The notes beneath the pieces were generated by a model that worked only from the letters and a program-made list of their open reading frames with translations, was not told the DNA's origin and made no database searches. Source: Biomphalaria glabrata (lineage: Eukaryota > Mollusca > Gastropoda > Planorbidae). From it: a DNA stretch of 64,000 bases. The position numbers and the translations under genes are program-made. The stretch covers positions 20,857,398 through 20,921,397 of the forward strand of contig NC_074725.1 of the NCBI RefSeq assembly GCF_947242115.1. Reading direction: 5' to 3'. Below are positions 23,666 to 35,353 of this stretch, piece after piece (within the stretch, counting starts at the first letter, position 1; each line of letters starts with the position of its first letter).

Positions 23666-24236
23666 TGGCTTCACATACATGTTTCATAGAAATAGCTGAC
23701 TTTTTTTTATCACCTGCTCCTGAAAGCGTTCAAATTCGCACATTACTGGCAGAAATAATCTAATCGTATAAACTAATAATTTTACAGAATTTTATAAAAT
23801 AAAAAAAAAAAAAAACAATCTTCAATCCACTAAATTATAAGATCGCGCCTCATATAGATCGCGTGTCATAAGATTGCATCCCCCCCCCCGATCAATTCTC
23901 CTCGATCTTTATTTCAATGTGGTTGTATTTCTACACTCGTGGTCGGGTAGCGTGTCACGTGGCTAGATAGCTGGGAGGACGTTCTTCACGCTTGGTTACA
24001 TTTCTATAAACTGAACTTTGTTTGCTTTTTTTGTCCTGAACGTAGATCTTAAGCTGAAAATAAAAATGTTCAGAGCTTTACATAGAACCCGTGGCTAGTG
24101 TAGCGTTAAGTTAGACCTAGGGCTTCTTGATCTTTTCTACTAGTGCTTACTTCTTTCTTTTTTTTTTGTTCATTTTCACATGCCGCCCCACCCCCCACTT
24201 TTTTTTATACTTAAAAATGTTGAAGTTGTCAAATCG

Positions 24237-24467
24237 ATGCGGCTTATAATACTGCGGCTTATAATACTTCTGCTTATAATACTTCTGCTTATAATACTTC
24301 TGCTTATAATACTGTTGCTTATAATACTTCTGCTAATAATACTGTTGCTTATAATATTGCTGCTTATAATACTTCTGCTTATAATACTTCTGCTTATAAT
24401 ACTTCTGCTTATAATACTTCTGCTTATAATACTTCTGCTTATAATACTGCTGCTTATAATACTGCTG
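24237..24467. repeat. 15-bp minisatellite, about 15 copies
   Basis: The unit TTATAATACTTCTGC repeats head to tail with variants CTGTTGC and CTGCTGC. The forward frame translates as LIILLLIILL only because 15 is divisible by three. Confidence 0.95.
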
Positions 24468-24475
24468 GTGATGAA

Positions 24476-24555
24476 AGAAGAGGGAGAAAGAGAGAGAAAG
24501 AAGTAAAGTGGTAAACAGGCAACAACGAAATTGACAGAGAAAAAGAGAGAGAGAG

Positions 24556-24596
<41 letters not shown>

Positions 24597-24780
24597 ATAA
24601 GAAAGAGTTTAGAGAAAAATTATGAGAGATAGGGAAAAAGAGAGAGAGAGAGAAAAAAGAGAGAGAGAGAAAGAGATAGAGAGAGAAAGAGAGATATATA
24701 GAGTTTAGGGAAATTGAAATAAGAGAGAAAGAGAGAGAAGGATTGAGGGAAGAAAGAGGGGAAAAAAAGAGAAAGACAAC
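24476..24780 (+). repeat. GA-rich polypurine tract
   Basis: About 300 bases are almost entirely purine on the plus strand, mostly GAGAGA and GAAAGA with few pyrimidines. Such mirror-symmetric tracts can form triplex structures, which is general knowledge rather than something shown here. Confidence 0.9.
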
Positions 24781-24819
24781 TTTTAAAACATTTTTATAAA
24801 ATGTTTTGTTTAATTATCA

Positions 24820-25960
24820 TTGGCCTCCTTCAGTCGTAGAACGACTATGGTTCATCTCAGAGCACACTCCTCATGTGGCTGTGCAGCCCTATTTTGGAGA
24901 GACATTTCCGTCCACAGATAGCGCAGGTTAAGGTGGCTTTTGCTTCGGTGGTAGGCGAGCTGTCCATTTTTCGGATTGTGCGTTTTTCTTCCTGAGCTGA
25001 GACCCATGTACTTTCACTGTCCATAGCTTTCTTGGTCACTGTCTCTCTCCATCTGTTGCGGTCTAGAGCTATGTCTTCCCAATTATCAGTATTAATGTTA
25101 ACTGATTTGAGGTCACGTTTTATTACATCTATATAACGAAGGTGGGGGCAACCAGTTTTTCTTGTGCCAGTCGCAAGTTGACCATAGAGGATGACTTTCG
25201 GGATGCGCTTGTACTCCATCCGGCGAACATGTCCAAGCCAGCGCAAACGGCGTTGTCTGAGGGCTGTAAAGATGCTGGGAATACCTGATCGCCCAAGGAT
25301 CTCAGTATTGCACACATGTGACATTGAAGATCCTACGGAGACATCTCAAATGGAATGAGTTCAGTTTTCTCTCTTGCTTTGCATAGGTGGTCCATGATTC
25401 ACTGCCATATAGCAGTGTACTCATAACGCATGCCTTGTAGACTTCCATTTTGATCACCGTAGTTAGCTTATGGTTTTCCCAAACTCTTGGTCTGAGTCTA
25501 GCAAATGTCGAGGCAGCCTTCCCTATGCGTTTTTTCATCTCCTCTTCTAGAGACAGGTCATCTATAATTGTGGATCCCAGATAGCAGAATTCGTTTACGG
25601 CGTCCAGCTTGTTATCGTCTATGAGGATGGAGGGTGGTGCTGTAGCAGGTGGTCCCAAAGAAGAGAGAAGCGGGACATTAGTGACTGAAGTTCCTCTTGC
25701 GTGTGTGCCACTACCGCTGCGTCATCCGCGAATAGCATATCTCTTACGAGGGTGGCTCTGATTTTAGTTTTGGCCCTCAGTCTGGCAATATTTAGGATAC
25801 CTAATTCTTAGAATTGACATTAGTGACTGAAGTTCCTCTTGCGTGTGTGCCACTACCGCTGCGTCATCCGCGAATAGCATATCTCTTACGAGGGTGGCTC
25901 TGATTTTAGTTTTGGCCCTCAGTCTGGCAATATTTAGGATACCTAATTCTTAGAATTGAC
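24820..25960 (-). mobile_element. LINE ORF2 C-terminal part, 5'-truncated
   Basis: Read on the minus strand from 25960: RDMLFADDAAVVAHTQEELQ (the catalytic FADD box), then after a deletion GPPATAPPSILIDDNKLDAV, FCYLGSTI, LLYGSESWT, LRWLGHVRRM and a terminal finger-like CAICGRKCLSKIGLHSHMRS near 24860. A 3' UTR reaches TTGGCCTCCTTCAG at about 24820. A frameshift near 25310 and loss of about 18 codons near 25660 disable it. The first 142 bp of the retained part are duplicated in tandem. Shorter copies of the same end lie at 51868-52170 and 54078-54215. Confidence 0.88.
25677..25960 (-). repeat. Exact 142-bp tandem duplication inside the LINE
   Basis: 25677-25818 and 25819-25960 appear identical by eye. 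Each contains the reverse-transcriptase FADD box. Identity suggests the duplication is much younger than the LINE insertion. Confidence 0.92.
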
Positions 25961-26289
25961 TGTCCAATCATTGCCTGTTTTCAACTATGTAGTTACATCC
26001 CCTTTCACAGAGAGAACCTTTAATTAAAACTTCTTCCAAATTGTGCGACAAGAAAACGAAGAGTTTAGAAATCTGATTCCACAGAGTCAAGAATGTGCTT
26101 AAAAATGTTTTATTGTTTTATACCGAAGATTAAGAAATGCAGTATTTCATGAGGCTACCCTAGTCACAAGGGCCTACAGAGAGTATCCGTCAGAAGCTTT
26201 TATCTTTTACCTTTGAATTTTTTGGGGGGTTTTCTTTCGCCAAATTAACGACAATACTTAAGGGAAACAATGTCTTGCTTAAGAAGTGT

Positions 26290-26428
26290 CCACTTGTAGC
26301 GTGCAGCTCCGAATTTACGGCAGTGCATCAACCCAGGGATTTATTTTTATTAAAGCTTTCGAAAAAATGTAGAGGACTCCACAGAAATACTGCCCCGACG
26401 CCTCTACTTACTTAAATCCGGCCCTGCT
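26290..26428. mobile_element. Fragment ending in an hAT-like terminus
   Basis: The sequence ends TTAAATCCGGCCCTG, the inverted form of the CAGGGCCGG-type hAT terminus also visible at 32376. The opposite end was not found, so this is a fragment at best. Confidence 0.35.
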
Positions 26429-26429
26429 A

Positions 26430-27790
26430 GTCCTAGTTAGTTGAAATCTACATATGCTGCCATATTTTTCAACGCATACAATACCCTTGTCAGCTGACGG
26501 ACGATTTAAGTTTTCTCTTCGACTTTAACGCCTGCCTTCTGTAATATATAATCCTTTTGGTTACTAATGTGTGTATCTGGTACTTTGCTAGAAATCTTCA
26601 GCTATTTCCAGCCATTCGCTGTCAGGAGTTTTCATATATGCCAGTTAAGTTGAGCTGGGCCCGGTTAGTTTGGTAAAACATAGGAAAATTGCGGGAGCTC
26701 CCGGTGCGCTCGGCCTTAAGCCATGTATACTATTTCATGTGCCCAGATAGTAAGTGTTTTACAAAGACATTGACTTAAACCTCTTCCAGACAGAGCGGCT
26801 TGTTTAATCAAGCTTGCAAGCCTAGAGCATTCGGCTCAACTCTTTTGACAATCAAACGGCCAGGAGAAGAGGCAAAGACGAAGCACTGGAGCCTAATTTA
26901 GTAAGCTTCAGGAAGGAGGGGACTGCCTTAGAGTTTGGCAGGAAAACCCTGAGGAAAAAAAATGAAATAATTTCTCTTTGGTAGCCTGCTATATTATATT
27001 TAGCATAATATATACATATTCAATTAGAAACACAAATAAATAGCTTTATTGGCTTTTAACATTGAACAAAATGATGAGAGATGATTATTACTCCTTCGTC
27101 TTCTAGCCAGCTTTTTGAACTGTGAGATCTTTGCAGGCTGTGCCTAGTAAAAATAGTGTGATGTTCTCTTTAGTTGTTCAGCATTGCCGTAGAGAGTTAG
27201 TTGGGCTGGAATGGTGGGGGGTCTGCCGAATTTGGATAAAAACAACAACAAAAAAAAACAACTTTATTGGTTTTTAGCAATAGTCTATTTAACAAAATGA
27301 CGAGAGAAATTTATTACCCTAATAAAAACCAAGAAACTTCCTTTGCAGTTCACTTGACTGATGAATTTCATTTTTTTTTTGTACCGTGATTACTTTATAG
27401 TGGTTATCTATTCAAATCATTTTTACAAAGTATTGGAGTAGACAATCCACTTAACATGGACTAAACAAAAAAGGTAACAGTCTCGGCAGGAAATAATAAA
27501 ATAAAGTATGCAAATGAAAAAAAAACAAACTTTTTTAATTATGTTTAAGGATGGTATGGGCAGGTTTTGAAAACCACCGAACATCTTTTTCTGTGAATTG
27601 TTTCTTAAAATGAGCTATTTGCCTTTTTAGTGGAAGAACTATAAATAACTTTTTTGTTTGATGTATCCGCTCTAAAAGAAGAGGGGTACGCTTTGCTTTA
27701 GAAAAAGGTATGAAATTTTGTGTACGCTTTTCAGCAAATAAAAATCCACATTTTTAAATCTCTTTCCTTTGTACAACATATAATTTCCAT
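26430..27790. other. Non-coding stretch with a weak internal repeat
   Basis: No gene is recognised. Two related pieces (27036-27095 and 27255-27318), both carrying CTTTATTGG and ACAAAATGA, lie about 220 bp apart and may be an old duplication. Confidence 0.4.
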
Positions 27791-27795
27791 ATAGG

Positions 27796-29015
27796 AGAAG
27801 TATGACACAAATGTACACCCATAGATTATAGAAGTATGACACAAATGTACATCCATAGATTATAGAAGTATGGCACAAATGTACATCCATAGACTATAGA
27901 AGTATGGCACAAATGTACATCCATAGATTATAGAATTATGACACAAATGTTCATCCATAGATTATATAAGTATGGCACAAATGTACATCCATAGATTATA
28001 GAAGTATGGCAAAAATGTACATCCATAGATTATAGAAGTATGACACAAATGTACATCCATAGACTATAGAAGTATGACACAAATGTACATCCATAGATTA
28101 TAGAATTATGACACAAATGTACATCCATAGATTATAGAAGTATGGCACAAATGTACATCCATAGATTATAGAAGTATGGCCCAAATGTACATCCATAGAT
28201 TATAGAAGTATGACACAAATGTACATTCATAGACTATAGAAGTATGACACAAATGTACATCCATAGACTATAGAAGTATGACACAGATGTACATTCATAG
28301 GTTATAGAAGTATGACTCAAATGTACATCCATAGACTATAGAAGAATGACACAAATGTACATTCCTAGACTATAGAAGTATGACACAAATGTACATCCAT
28401 AGATTATAGAATTATGACACAAATGTACATTCATAGATTATAGAAGTATGACACAAATGTACATCCATAGATTATAGAAGTATGGCACAAATGTACATCC
28501 ATAGATTATAGAAGTATGACACAAATGTACATCCATAGATTATAGAAGTATGACACAAATGTACATCCATAGATTATAGAAGTATGGCACAAATGTACAT
28601 TCATAGATTATAGAAGTATGGCACAAATGTACATCCATAGATTATAGAAGTATGGCACAAATGTACATCCATAGACTATAGAAGTATTGCACAAATGTAC
28701 ATCCATAGATTATAGAAGTATGGCCCAAATGTACATCCATAGATTATAGAAGTATGGCCCAAATGTACATAAATAGATTATAGAAGTATGGCCCAAATGT
28801 ACATCCATAGATTATAGAAGTATGACACAAATGTACATCCATAGATTATAGAAGTATGACACAAATGTACTTCCATAGATTATAGAAGTATGACACAAAT
28901 GTACATCCATAGATTATAGAAGTATGACACAAATGTACATCCATAGATTATAGAAGTATGACAAAAATGTAAATTCATAGATTATAGAAGTATGACAAAA
29001 ATGTAAATTCATAGA
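27796..29015. repeat. 34-bp minisatellite, about 36 copies
   Basis: The unit GAAGTATGACACAAATGTAC plus ATCCATAGATTATA repeats head to tail for 1.2 kb. Common variants are GGCAC, GGCCC, ACTATAG and ATTCATAG. Unlike the 33-bp satellite, the unit length is not a multiple of three, so no long frame stays open. Confidence 0.97.
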
Positions 29016-29134
29016 CTATGTGTACAACTAACTAGAGGAAACTAAAGGGAGTTGATACGAAGATCAAATTGTACGCATTGAGATATTTGATTACAATTAT
29101 AGATGGATTTTATTTTTATTTAGTTAGCGACCGT

Positions 29135-29330
29135 GACGTTCAATTGACCTCATTCACCAATCGTAAACAAACAAGATTTAGCCACGTGATAATATTGATA
29201 AAACATGTTTTTAAAATGTCACGTGACAGCCCTTTGTGTATTATGTAATTTGTTTAGAAGAGATAGAGAACCAGGTGGCTAAATGTTGTTTGTTTACGAT
29301 TGGTGAACGAGGTCCATTAAGCGTTCTTTT
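29135..29330. mobile_element. Inverted-repeat element with arms of about 50 bp
   Basis: The left arm TTCACCAATCGTAAACAAAC then ATTTAGCCACGTG (about 29140-29191) is the reverse complement, with few mismatches, of the right arm CCAGGTGGCTAAATG, GTTTGTTTACGATTGGTGAA (about 29271-29322). The 80-bp centre has no coding. This is the structure of a MITE or foldback element. The superfamily is undetermined because no clear target duplication is seen. Confidence 0.72.
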
Positions 29331-29334
29331 CATC

Positions 29335-30065
29335 ATTAAACTCCATTTGAGTGAGGGCTTGAGAGGTCCAAATCCTCTCTTGCAAAAGCCCTGGACAGAA
29401 ACCTTGTTGTTTTGCGTAGTGCATACATGTTACCAAACAGGTCGAGAATTTGTGGTTCCCCAGACCTGTCGAGACTCGAGACGGAGATCAGCGGCAGTTA
29501 ATTTAGCGTCTTTCATTTCATGTAGTGCTTTGTGAAAATTTCCAATAGTAATGAAATTATTGATTTTTTTTTCATTATAACTCCATGGTTACCAAAATTA
29601 GACTGCATAGCGTCAATGGTTTTAATCGTCAGCAAAAATACATTTACAATAGCCAATACGTTTTCACATTATTTAAAGCAATATTTCCGTGAAAATAGTT
29701 TTTGTCAAATAATTTACTTTGAATAATATGCACTCTTAAGAAAACTATAGAAATTGCAAGGTAGATTTAAATTACATTGCTTGTAATATATCTGATCCTG
29801 TTTTGAATGTCTCAGTTTCTCAGATGTGTTTTGTATGTCATATTCTATAATATTTGTGAACCTTGTACATTGTCTAAATTTATTCAAGGAATGATAGTCT
29901 TGTTTTTGTGAAGATGGGCGTGTTGTATTGTACCACATGCGGCTCAGCAGAGATGGCTGAGACCTTTATTTCTTTGAAAGGAATTGGACGTTTCTTCAGA
30001 AGGGAAGATTATTACGTCCAGATTGAAACCTCCTGCAAGACGTCAGGGATCAAAACTGGGACCAT
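29335..30065. other. Non-coding stretch, nothing recognised
   Basis: Short unconvincing open frames occur. No known element ends were found before the 44-bp array begins. Confidence 0.4.
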
Positions 30066-30069
30066 TGTA

Positions 30070-31640
30070 AAGTAAGTCTGCAGCATATACCACTCGCCAA
30101 GGCAACCACTCGACAAACATACTATAACAAACTGGGATAATGTCGACAACACCCGACGACCACTAAAAGTCACATACTGGAATCATTGTAACGAACGTCA
30201 GCAGCATAAACCACTTGTTTAGACAACCACCCGACTAACATACAGTGGCACACAGGGATCATGTAGACAGCCACCCGACTAACATACAGTGGCACACAGG
30301 GATCATGTAGACAACCACCCGACTAACATACAGTGGCACACAGGGATCATGTAGACAGCCACCCGACTAACATACAGTGGCACACAGGGATCATGTAGAC
30401 AGCCACCCGACTAACATACAGTGGCACACAGGGATCATGTAGACAGCCACCCGACTAACATACAGTGGCACACAGGGATCATGTAGACAGCCACCCGACT
30501 AACATACAGTGGCACACAGGGATCATGTAGACAACCACCCGACTAACATACAGTGGCACACAGGGATCATGTAGACAGCCACCCGACTAACATACAGTGG
30601 CACACAGGGATCATGTAGACAACCACCCGACTAACATACAGTGGCACACAGGGATCATGTAGACAGCCACCCGACTAACATACAGTGGCACACAGGGATC
30701 ATGTAGACAACCACCCGACTAACATACAGTGGCACACAGGGATCATGTAGACAACCACCCGACTAACATACAGTGGCACACAGGGATCATGTAGACAGCC
30801 ACCCGACTAACATACAGTGGCACACAGGGATCATGTAGACAGCCACCCGACTAACATACAGTGGCACACAGGGATCATGTAGACAGCCACCCGACTAACA
30901 TACAGTGGCACACAGGGATCATGTAGACAGCCACCCGACTAACATACAGTGGCACACAGGGATCATGTAGACAGCCACCCGACTAACATACAGTGGCACA
31001 CAGGGATCATGTAGACAACCACCCGACTAACATACAGTGGCACACAGGGATCATGTAGACAGCCACCCGACTAACATACAGTGGCACACAGGGATCATGT
31101 AGACAACCACCCGACTAACATACAGTGGCACACAGGGATCATGTAGACAGCCACCCGACTAACATACAGTGGCACACAGGGATCATGTAGACAACCACCC
31201 GACTAACATACAGTGGCACACAGGGATCATGTAGACAACCACCCGACTAACATACAGTGGCACACAGGGATCATGTAGACAGCCACCCGACTAACATACA
31301 GTGGCACACAGGGATCATGTAGACAGCCACCCGACTAACATACAGTGGCACACAGGGATCATGTAGACAGCCACCCGACTAACATACAGTGGCACACAGG
31401 GATCATGTAGACAGCCACCCGACTAACATACAGTGGCACACAGGGATCATGTAGACAGCCACCCGACTAACATACAGTGGCACACAGGGATCATGTAGAC
31501 AACCACCCGACTAACATACAGTGGCACACAGGGATCATGTCGGCAACCACCCAACGACCCTAAGAGTCGCATAAAGGGATAATTGTCTGCATCATTTACC
31601 ACTCGTGTAACCACCCGACAAACTTACTGTCATACATTGG
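30070..31640. repeat. 44-bp minisatellite, about 30 core copies, higher-order structure
   Basis: The core (30226-31540) is the unit CAGTGGCACACAGGGATCAT, GTAGACAGCCACCCGACTAA, CATA. Units are almost identical apart from one site, AGACAGCC or AGACAACC. Diverged units flank the core on both sides (30070-30225 and 31540-31640, with CGACGACC and GTCACATAC variants), as expected when homogenisation acts mainly in the centre of an array. Confidence 0.97.
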
Positions 31641-32029
31641 GATCATGCCGCCAACAAAGAAATCCATGGCCGAACAGGCAATCCTTAAAGAATTTGTTTT
31701 CTATGAGCGTCGCATGAGATTCATGAAGTATATCCTCTAACAAAATGGCGCATTTTCGAGATCTAAAAGGAAAAACAAAATTCAGATCCTACCCTCTACA
31801 ACGTGGTGGCAGACTTTCGTGGAAGATTTAAAGCCGTGGATGGTATTTGGGATAAGGTAAAGGATAATGGATCAATCTGGATGGAGGCAGCTTGTCGCCC
31901 AAGAAGTCCAGCGAAGCGAGAGGATTTAAATAGCTCGTCATCTTTCTTATTTTATAGAAAGGGCAATTTAGTTTCAGGTTTTTCATCTTGAACTATCAGG
32001 CACACACACACACACACACGTCTTCCACG

Positions 32030-32245
32030 GAGACTTGTTATTGAAGACCCCAACACTGACCTGCAACGTCACGACCTGTGGGCCAGTGGAGACCAAAAGC
32101 TCGTTGCCACGTCGTACAGACCTGTGTCGTGACAACAAGTTATTGGTTTAAGCTGTGACGTGGCAACAAGCTATTAGTTTCCGCTGCCCACAGGTCGTGA
32201 CGTTGCAGGTCAGTGTTCAAGGCGGCTATCACGATCGGTCTCGGT
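32030..32245. mobile_element. Palindromic element, copy 1
   Basis: CAACACTGACCTGCAACGTC then ACGACCTGTGGGC at the left is answered by GCCCACAGGTCGTGACGT then TGCAGGTCAGTGTT at the right (outer limits 32052-32217). Inner AGCTCGTTGCCACGTC pairs with GACGTGGCAACAAGCT. Weaker symmetry extends further out on both sides. The whole unit is one hairpin with almost no unpaired body. A second copy lies at 45530-45705. Confidence 0.85.
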
Positions 32246-32375
32246 CTCTTCCACTATTTCAATAAACACAAATAATGAAATAAAAGTTTCTTTGTCATGG
32301 AAGCTCTCGCCACTGAGATTTTTTTTGTTCATCAGCAAATCAGGGATGAGTAATTCCAAAGCTTGGTACCTCTGC

Positions 32376-32460
32376 ACAGGGCCGGATTTACGATAGGCAA
32401 AACTGCAGCTGCCCAGGGCTTCACCATGGGTCTTGGTGCACACCTTTGAGTCACAAATAA
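32376..32460. mobile_element. hAT-like terminus fragment
   Basis: CAGGGCCGGATTTACGATAG resembles an hAT 5' terminus and is the counterpart of the end at 26428. No matching second end or target duplication is visible. Confidence 0.3.
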
Positions 32461-32665
32461 AAGCATCTGCCGAAGACGGGCGGAAACTATGAAAAGGTTA
32501 CGTGAACTATTGTATTCTTCTTCTTCATTCTACTTATGTATATGATACCCCACCAAAAATCTGTAAAACTTTTGAAAACTGTACAATATTATTATGAATT
32601 AAAAAACAAACAAACAAACAGATGCTTTTTTCCTCAGATATGTGAAAAGCTTTAATTCTGTAATT

Positions 32666-32858
32666 CAATGTTTCCCAAACTGTGTTACGTGGAACCCTAG
32701 TGTTCCGCGAGGCCTGAAGAGGTGTTCCACGAACGACTGAAATAATTGACTAATTAGCCATCACGCGGATTATTCTCTCTAAATATAAACAAAGTGTTCC
32801 GCTAGATACTCAGAATTTGCGAAGTATTCAGTTAAGGAAAAAGTCTGGAAAACACCCG
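32666..32858. mobile_element. 193-bp hAT MITE
   Basis: It begins CAATGTTTCCCAAACTGTG and ends AAGTCTGGAAAACACCCG, imperfect inverted termini of a widespread hAT type whose body starts GTGGAACCCTAGTGTTCCGC. Flanks CTGTAATT (left) and CTTTAATT (right) agree at 7 of 8 positions, consistent with an aged 8-bp target duplication. Confidence 0.72.
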
Positions 32859-33793
32859 CTTTAATTATTATTATTCAATGTAATGGCTTGATGTCTTTGA
32901 AAGGGAGTAGGAAAAATCGCGACTAGGCCTCCACTTACTAAACAGTCAGCCTCCGCCTTTTCACATAAGTCCTACACTCCGCCCCTGTTGCGGCAGTGTG
33001 AACGGGGTGTCGCGAATACATATGTTGTAAACTCTAAAGGTTTGTGACCTGCCTGTGGTAGCGGACAGACGATAAAGGACAAACATTTGCAGGTGTCCCT
33101 CGCTGGGACTGACACACACACACACACACCCCGCAGTCACTAACATAGTAGCCTGAACCGTTCACACACTGCACACATACCCACACACACACGCATTTCT
33201 TTAAGGGATCGGTTGACGAGAGTTGAGGAAAGAAGAATAGGGGGGGGGGGTGATAGTCCCGTGCGTGTGTGCGTGTGTGCGCGTTAGGCGATAAGACCTG
33301 CTGGATATTTATGTTCCTCCCGACTCAGTCCCTGATAACACGTTATGTATTAAGAGTTAAGTCACGGAGTCCCTTAAACACTGTACAATCATTGTGCATG
33401 CCCCCCCACTCCCCTCCCTCCCAAACCTTATCTTAAAGCCCTCGACCTGGCTTACGTACCAGATCTATAATTACCTCTGTTCAAACTGCTGGCTTCTAGG
33501 ATCCAGTGTTTTTAACCAGAAACTTTTATTTCCCTACTTGTTACTGTGTGTTCACACAAGGTGGTGATTATTTTATACCTGGCCTGTGCTGTGTGTGTTT
33601 GTGTTCTTTAAAGCTACATCTATCACGTTGGATAAAGAAGGATGTCCCAAGACAGTAGATCTACAGGAATGTAATTCAGTGTAAGTGAAGGGAGCTCGCT
33701 GTAAGACATAGAAAGGTTGGGAAAAAAACGCCAAGAAAAAGTAAGTCAACCTATGCATCTACATTTACTTTATCATATAAGTATGTGGTAGGA

Positions 33794-34058
33794 AGCGGGG
33801 TGGCTGAGCGGTAAAGCGCTTGGATCCCGAACTTGGGTTTCGGGTTCGAATCCTGGTAAAGAGTTGGATTTATAATTTCGGGATCTTTGGGCGATTCTGA
33901 GTCCACCCAGCTCAAACGGGTACCTGACATTAGTTGGGGAAAAGGAAAAGCGGTTGGTTGTTGTGCTGGCTACATGACACCCTTGTTAACCACAGAAACA
34001 AATGATCTTTACATCATCTGACCTATGGATCACAAGGTCTGAAAGGGAACTTTACTTT
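33794..34058 (+). mobile_element. tRNA-derived SINE, family A
   Basis: Complete head: GGGGTGGCTGAGCGGTAAAG, a B box GGGTTCGAATCC, then GAGTCCACCCAGCTC, TACCTGACATTAGTTGGGG, GGTTGGTTGTTGTGCTGG, CACAAGGTCTGAAAGGG and AACTTTACTTTTTTTT. One of the better preserved copies. Confidence 0.95.
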
Positions 34059-34059
34059 T

Positions 34060-34555
34060 TTTTTAAAAGTTTGTTCTACCACCTTAGATACTATGAGCCA
34101 CTGTTAAGTTATAAAACAGATTTTGTTATAATGGTGAAGTTAAGTGTTACTATAGAATTACTTCTAAATGAGTTCAAGTAGAATACAAGTGGACCCAAAA
34201 GTAAGTAATGTCCATTTTGAGGCCTAGACGACATTGGGGCTGACGAAACTAATACTTAAGTCTGACGAAATAAAGTCAACCGTGGACTTTTCCTAGGCCC
34301 ACGAACAAATATCCAAAAATATCCAATGAAACTTTTCAAGGGAAATATATGCAAGTTAAAAAAACAGAGAATTGCAAAAAAAAAAATTAAATCAAATATG
34401 TAAATTTCTTTTGTTTAAAATATAACTTTCTTCATAAACAAAATCAAAATAAATGAATAAAATAAATCGACACTGGAGAAATGTAAACCTATGACTCTTG
34501 AATTAAAAAATTAATACATAAAAATTAACTTCAAAAAAAATTACTTAAGAACACA
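34060..34555. other. AT-rich spacer between two SINEs
   Basis: Poly-A-rich sequence with no open frame of interest. It separates two SINE copies of opposite orientation. Confidence 0.5.
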
Positions 34556-34557
34556 TA

Positions 34558-34820
34558 GTGAAGCGAGAAGTTTCCCTTTCAAACCTTGCAATCTATGGGA
34601 CAGATGATGTTAATGTTATCTGTATCTATGGCCAACGGCCAACGAGCAGGGTGTCATGTGGCCAGCACAACGACCTAACCCCTTTAGTTTCTCAACTAAG
34701 TACGGTACACATTAGAGTTTGGTGGACTCAGGGGTGCCTAAAAATTCCGAAATTAAAATTCACAGTTTTTACTTAAATTCGAGCCCAGGAACACAGGCTT
34801 GGAAGCCGAGCGCTTAGGTA
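34558..34820 (-). mobile_element. tRNA-derived SINE, family A
   Basis: Minus-strand copy. The 3' end block AAACCTTGCAATCTATGGG is followed by CAGATGAT, GTGTCATGTGGCCAGCACAA, GTGGACTCAG and the head GAAGCCGAGCGCTTAGG. Moderately diverged. Confidence 0.9.
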
Positions 34821-35353
34821 AGATGTAATCTTTTTTCAAGAAACGTTGGCAGTTCATAACAATATTTAACAATATTTACAACAAAACAGCACACGTGTTA
34901 TGTACACGAGACTCCATTACTATTTGTTGTATGTATTTCCCTATAGCTAGTTTATAAGTGAGATGATTTCTGTTTTCCATAAGTGCCAAATATGTAATGA
35001 TTTTATATTAATGATTGTTATTCAATACATTTGCTTATCTACACATAAGACAAAGTTCCACATGGAAGTCGAAGGATATGGATGTATGTAGAATGGCACA
35101 AACAGAATTATTTGCCGGGGAAATATAAAACGACTCAACTACACTGAAGAAACTTGCTCTACTTCTTTTTTCTTTCTTTTAATGAACTCCTTCAAAACAT
35201 TAATTCAACTAATTCATAACACAGGATTAATTGAAATGTATTCTTAGAGAGCTGATGAACCTCACAACGTAATAACACTGCCAATATATTGATACAACAG
35301 AACATCTTCAGAATTTCTTTCACTTCACTTTCACTAATAATTCACTTTTAATA

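Noticed and set aside
24180-24506. Forward frame rich in LIILLL that looks like a membrane protein
   Set aside because: It is a 15-bp tandem repeat read in frame.
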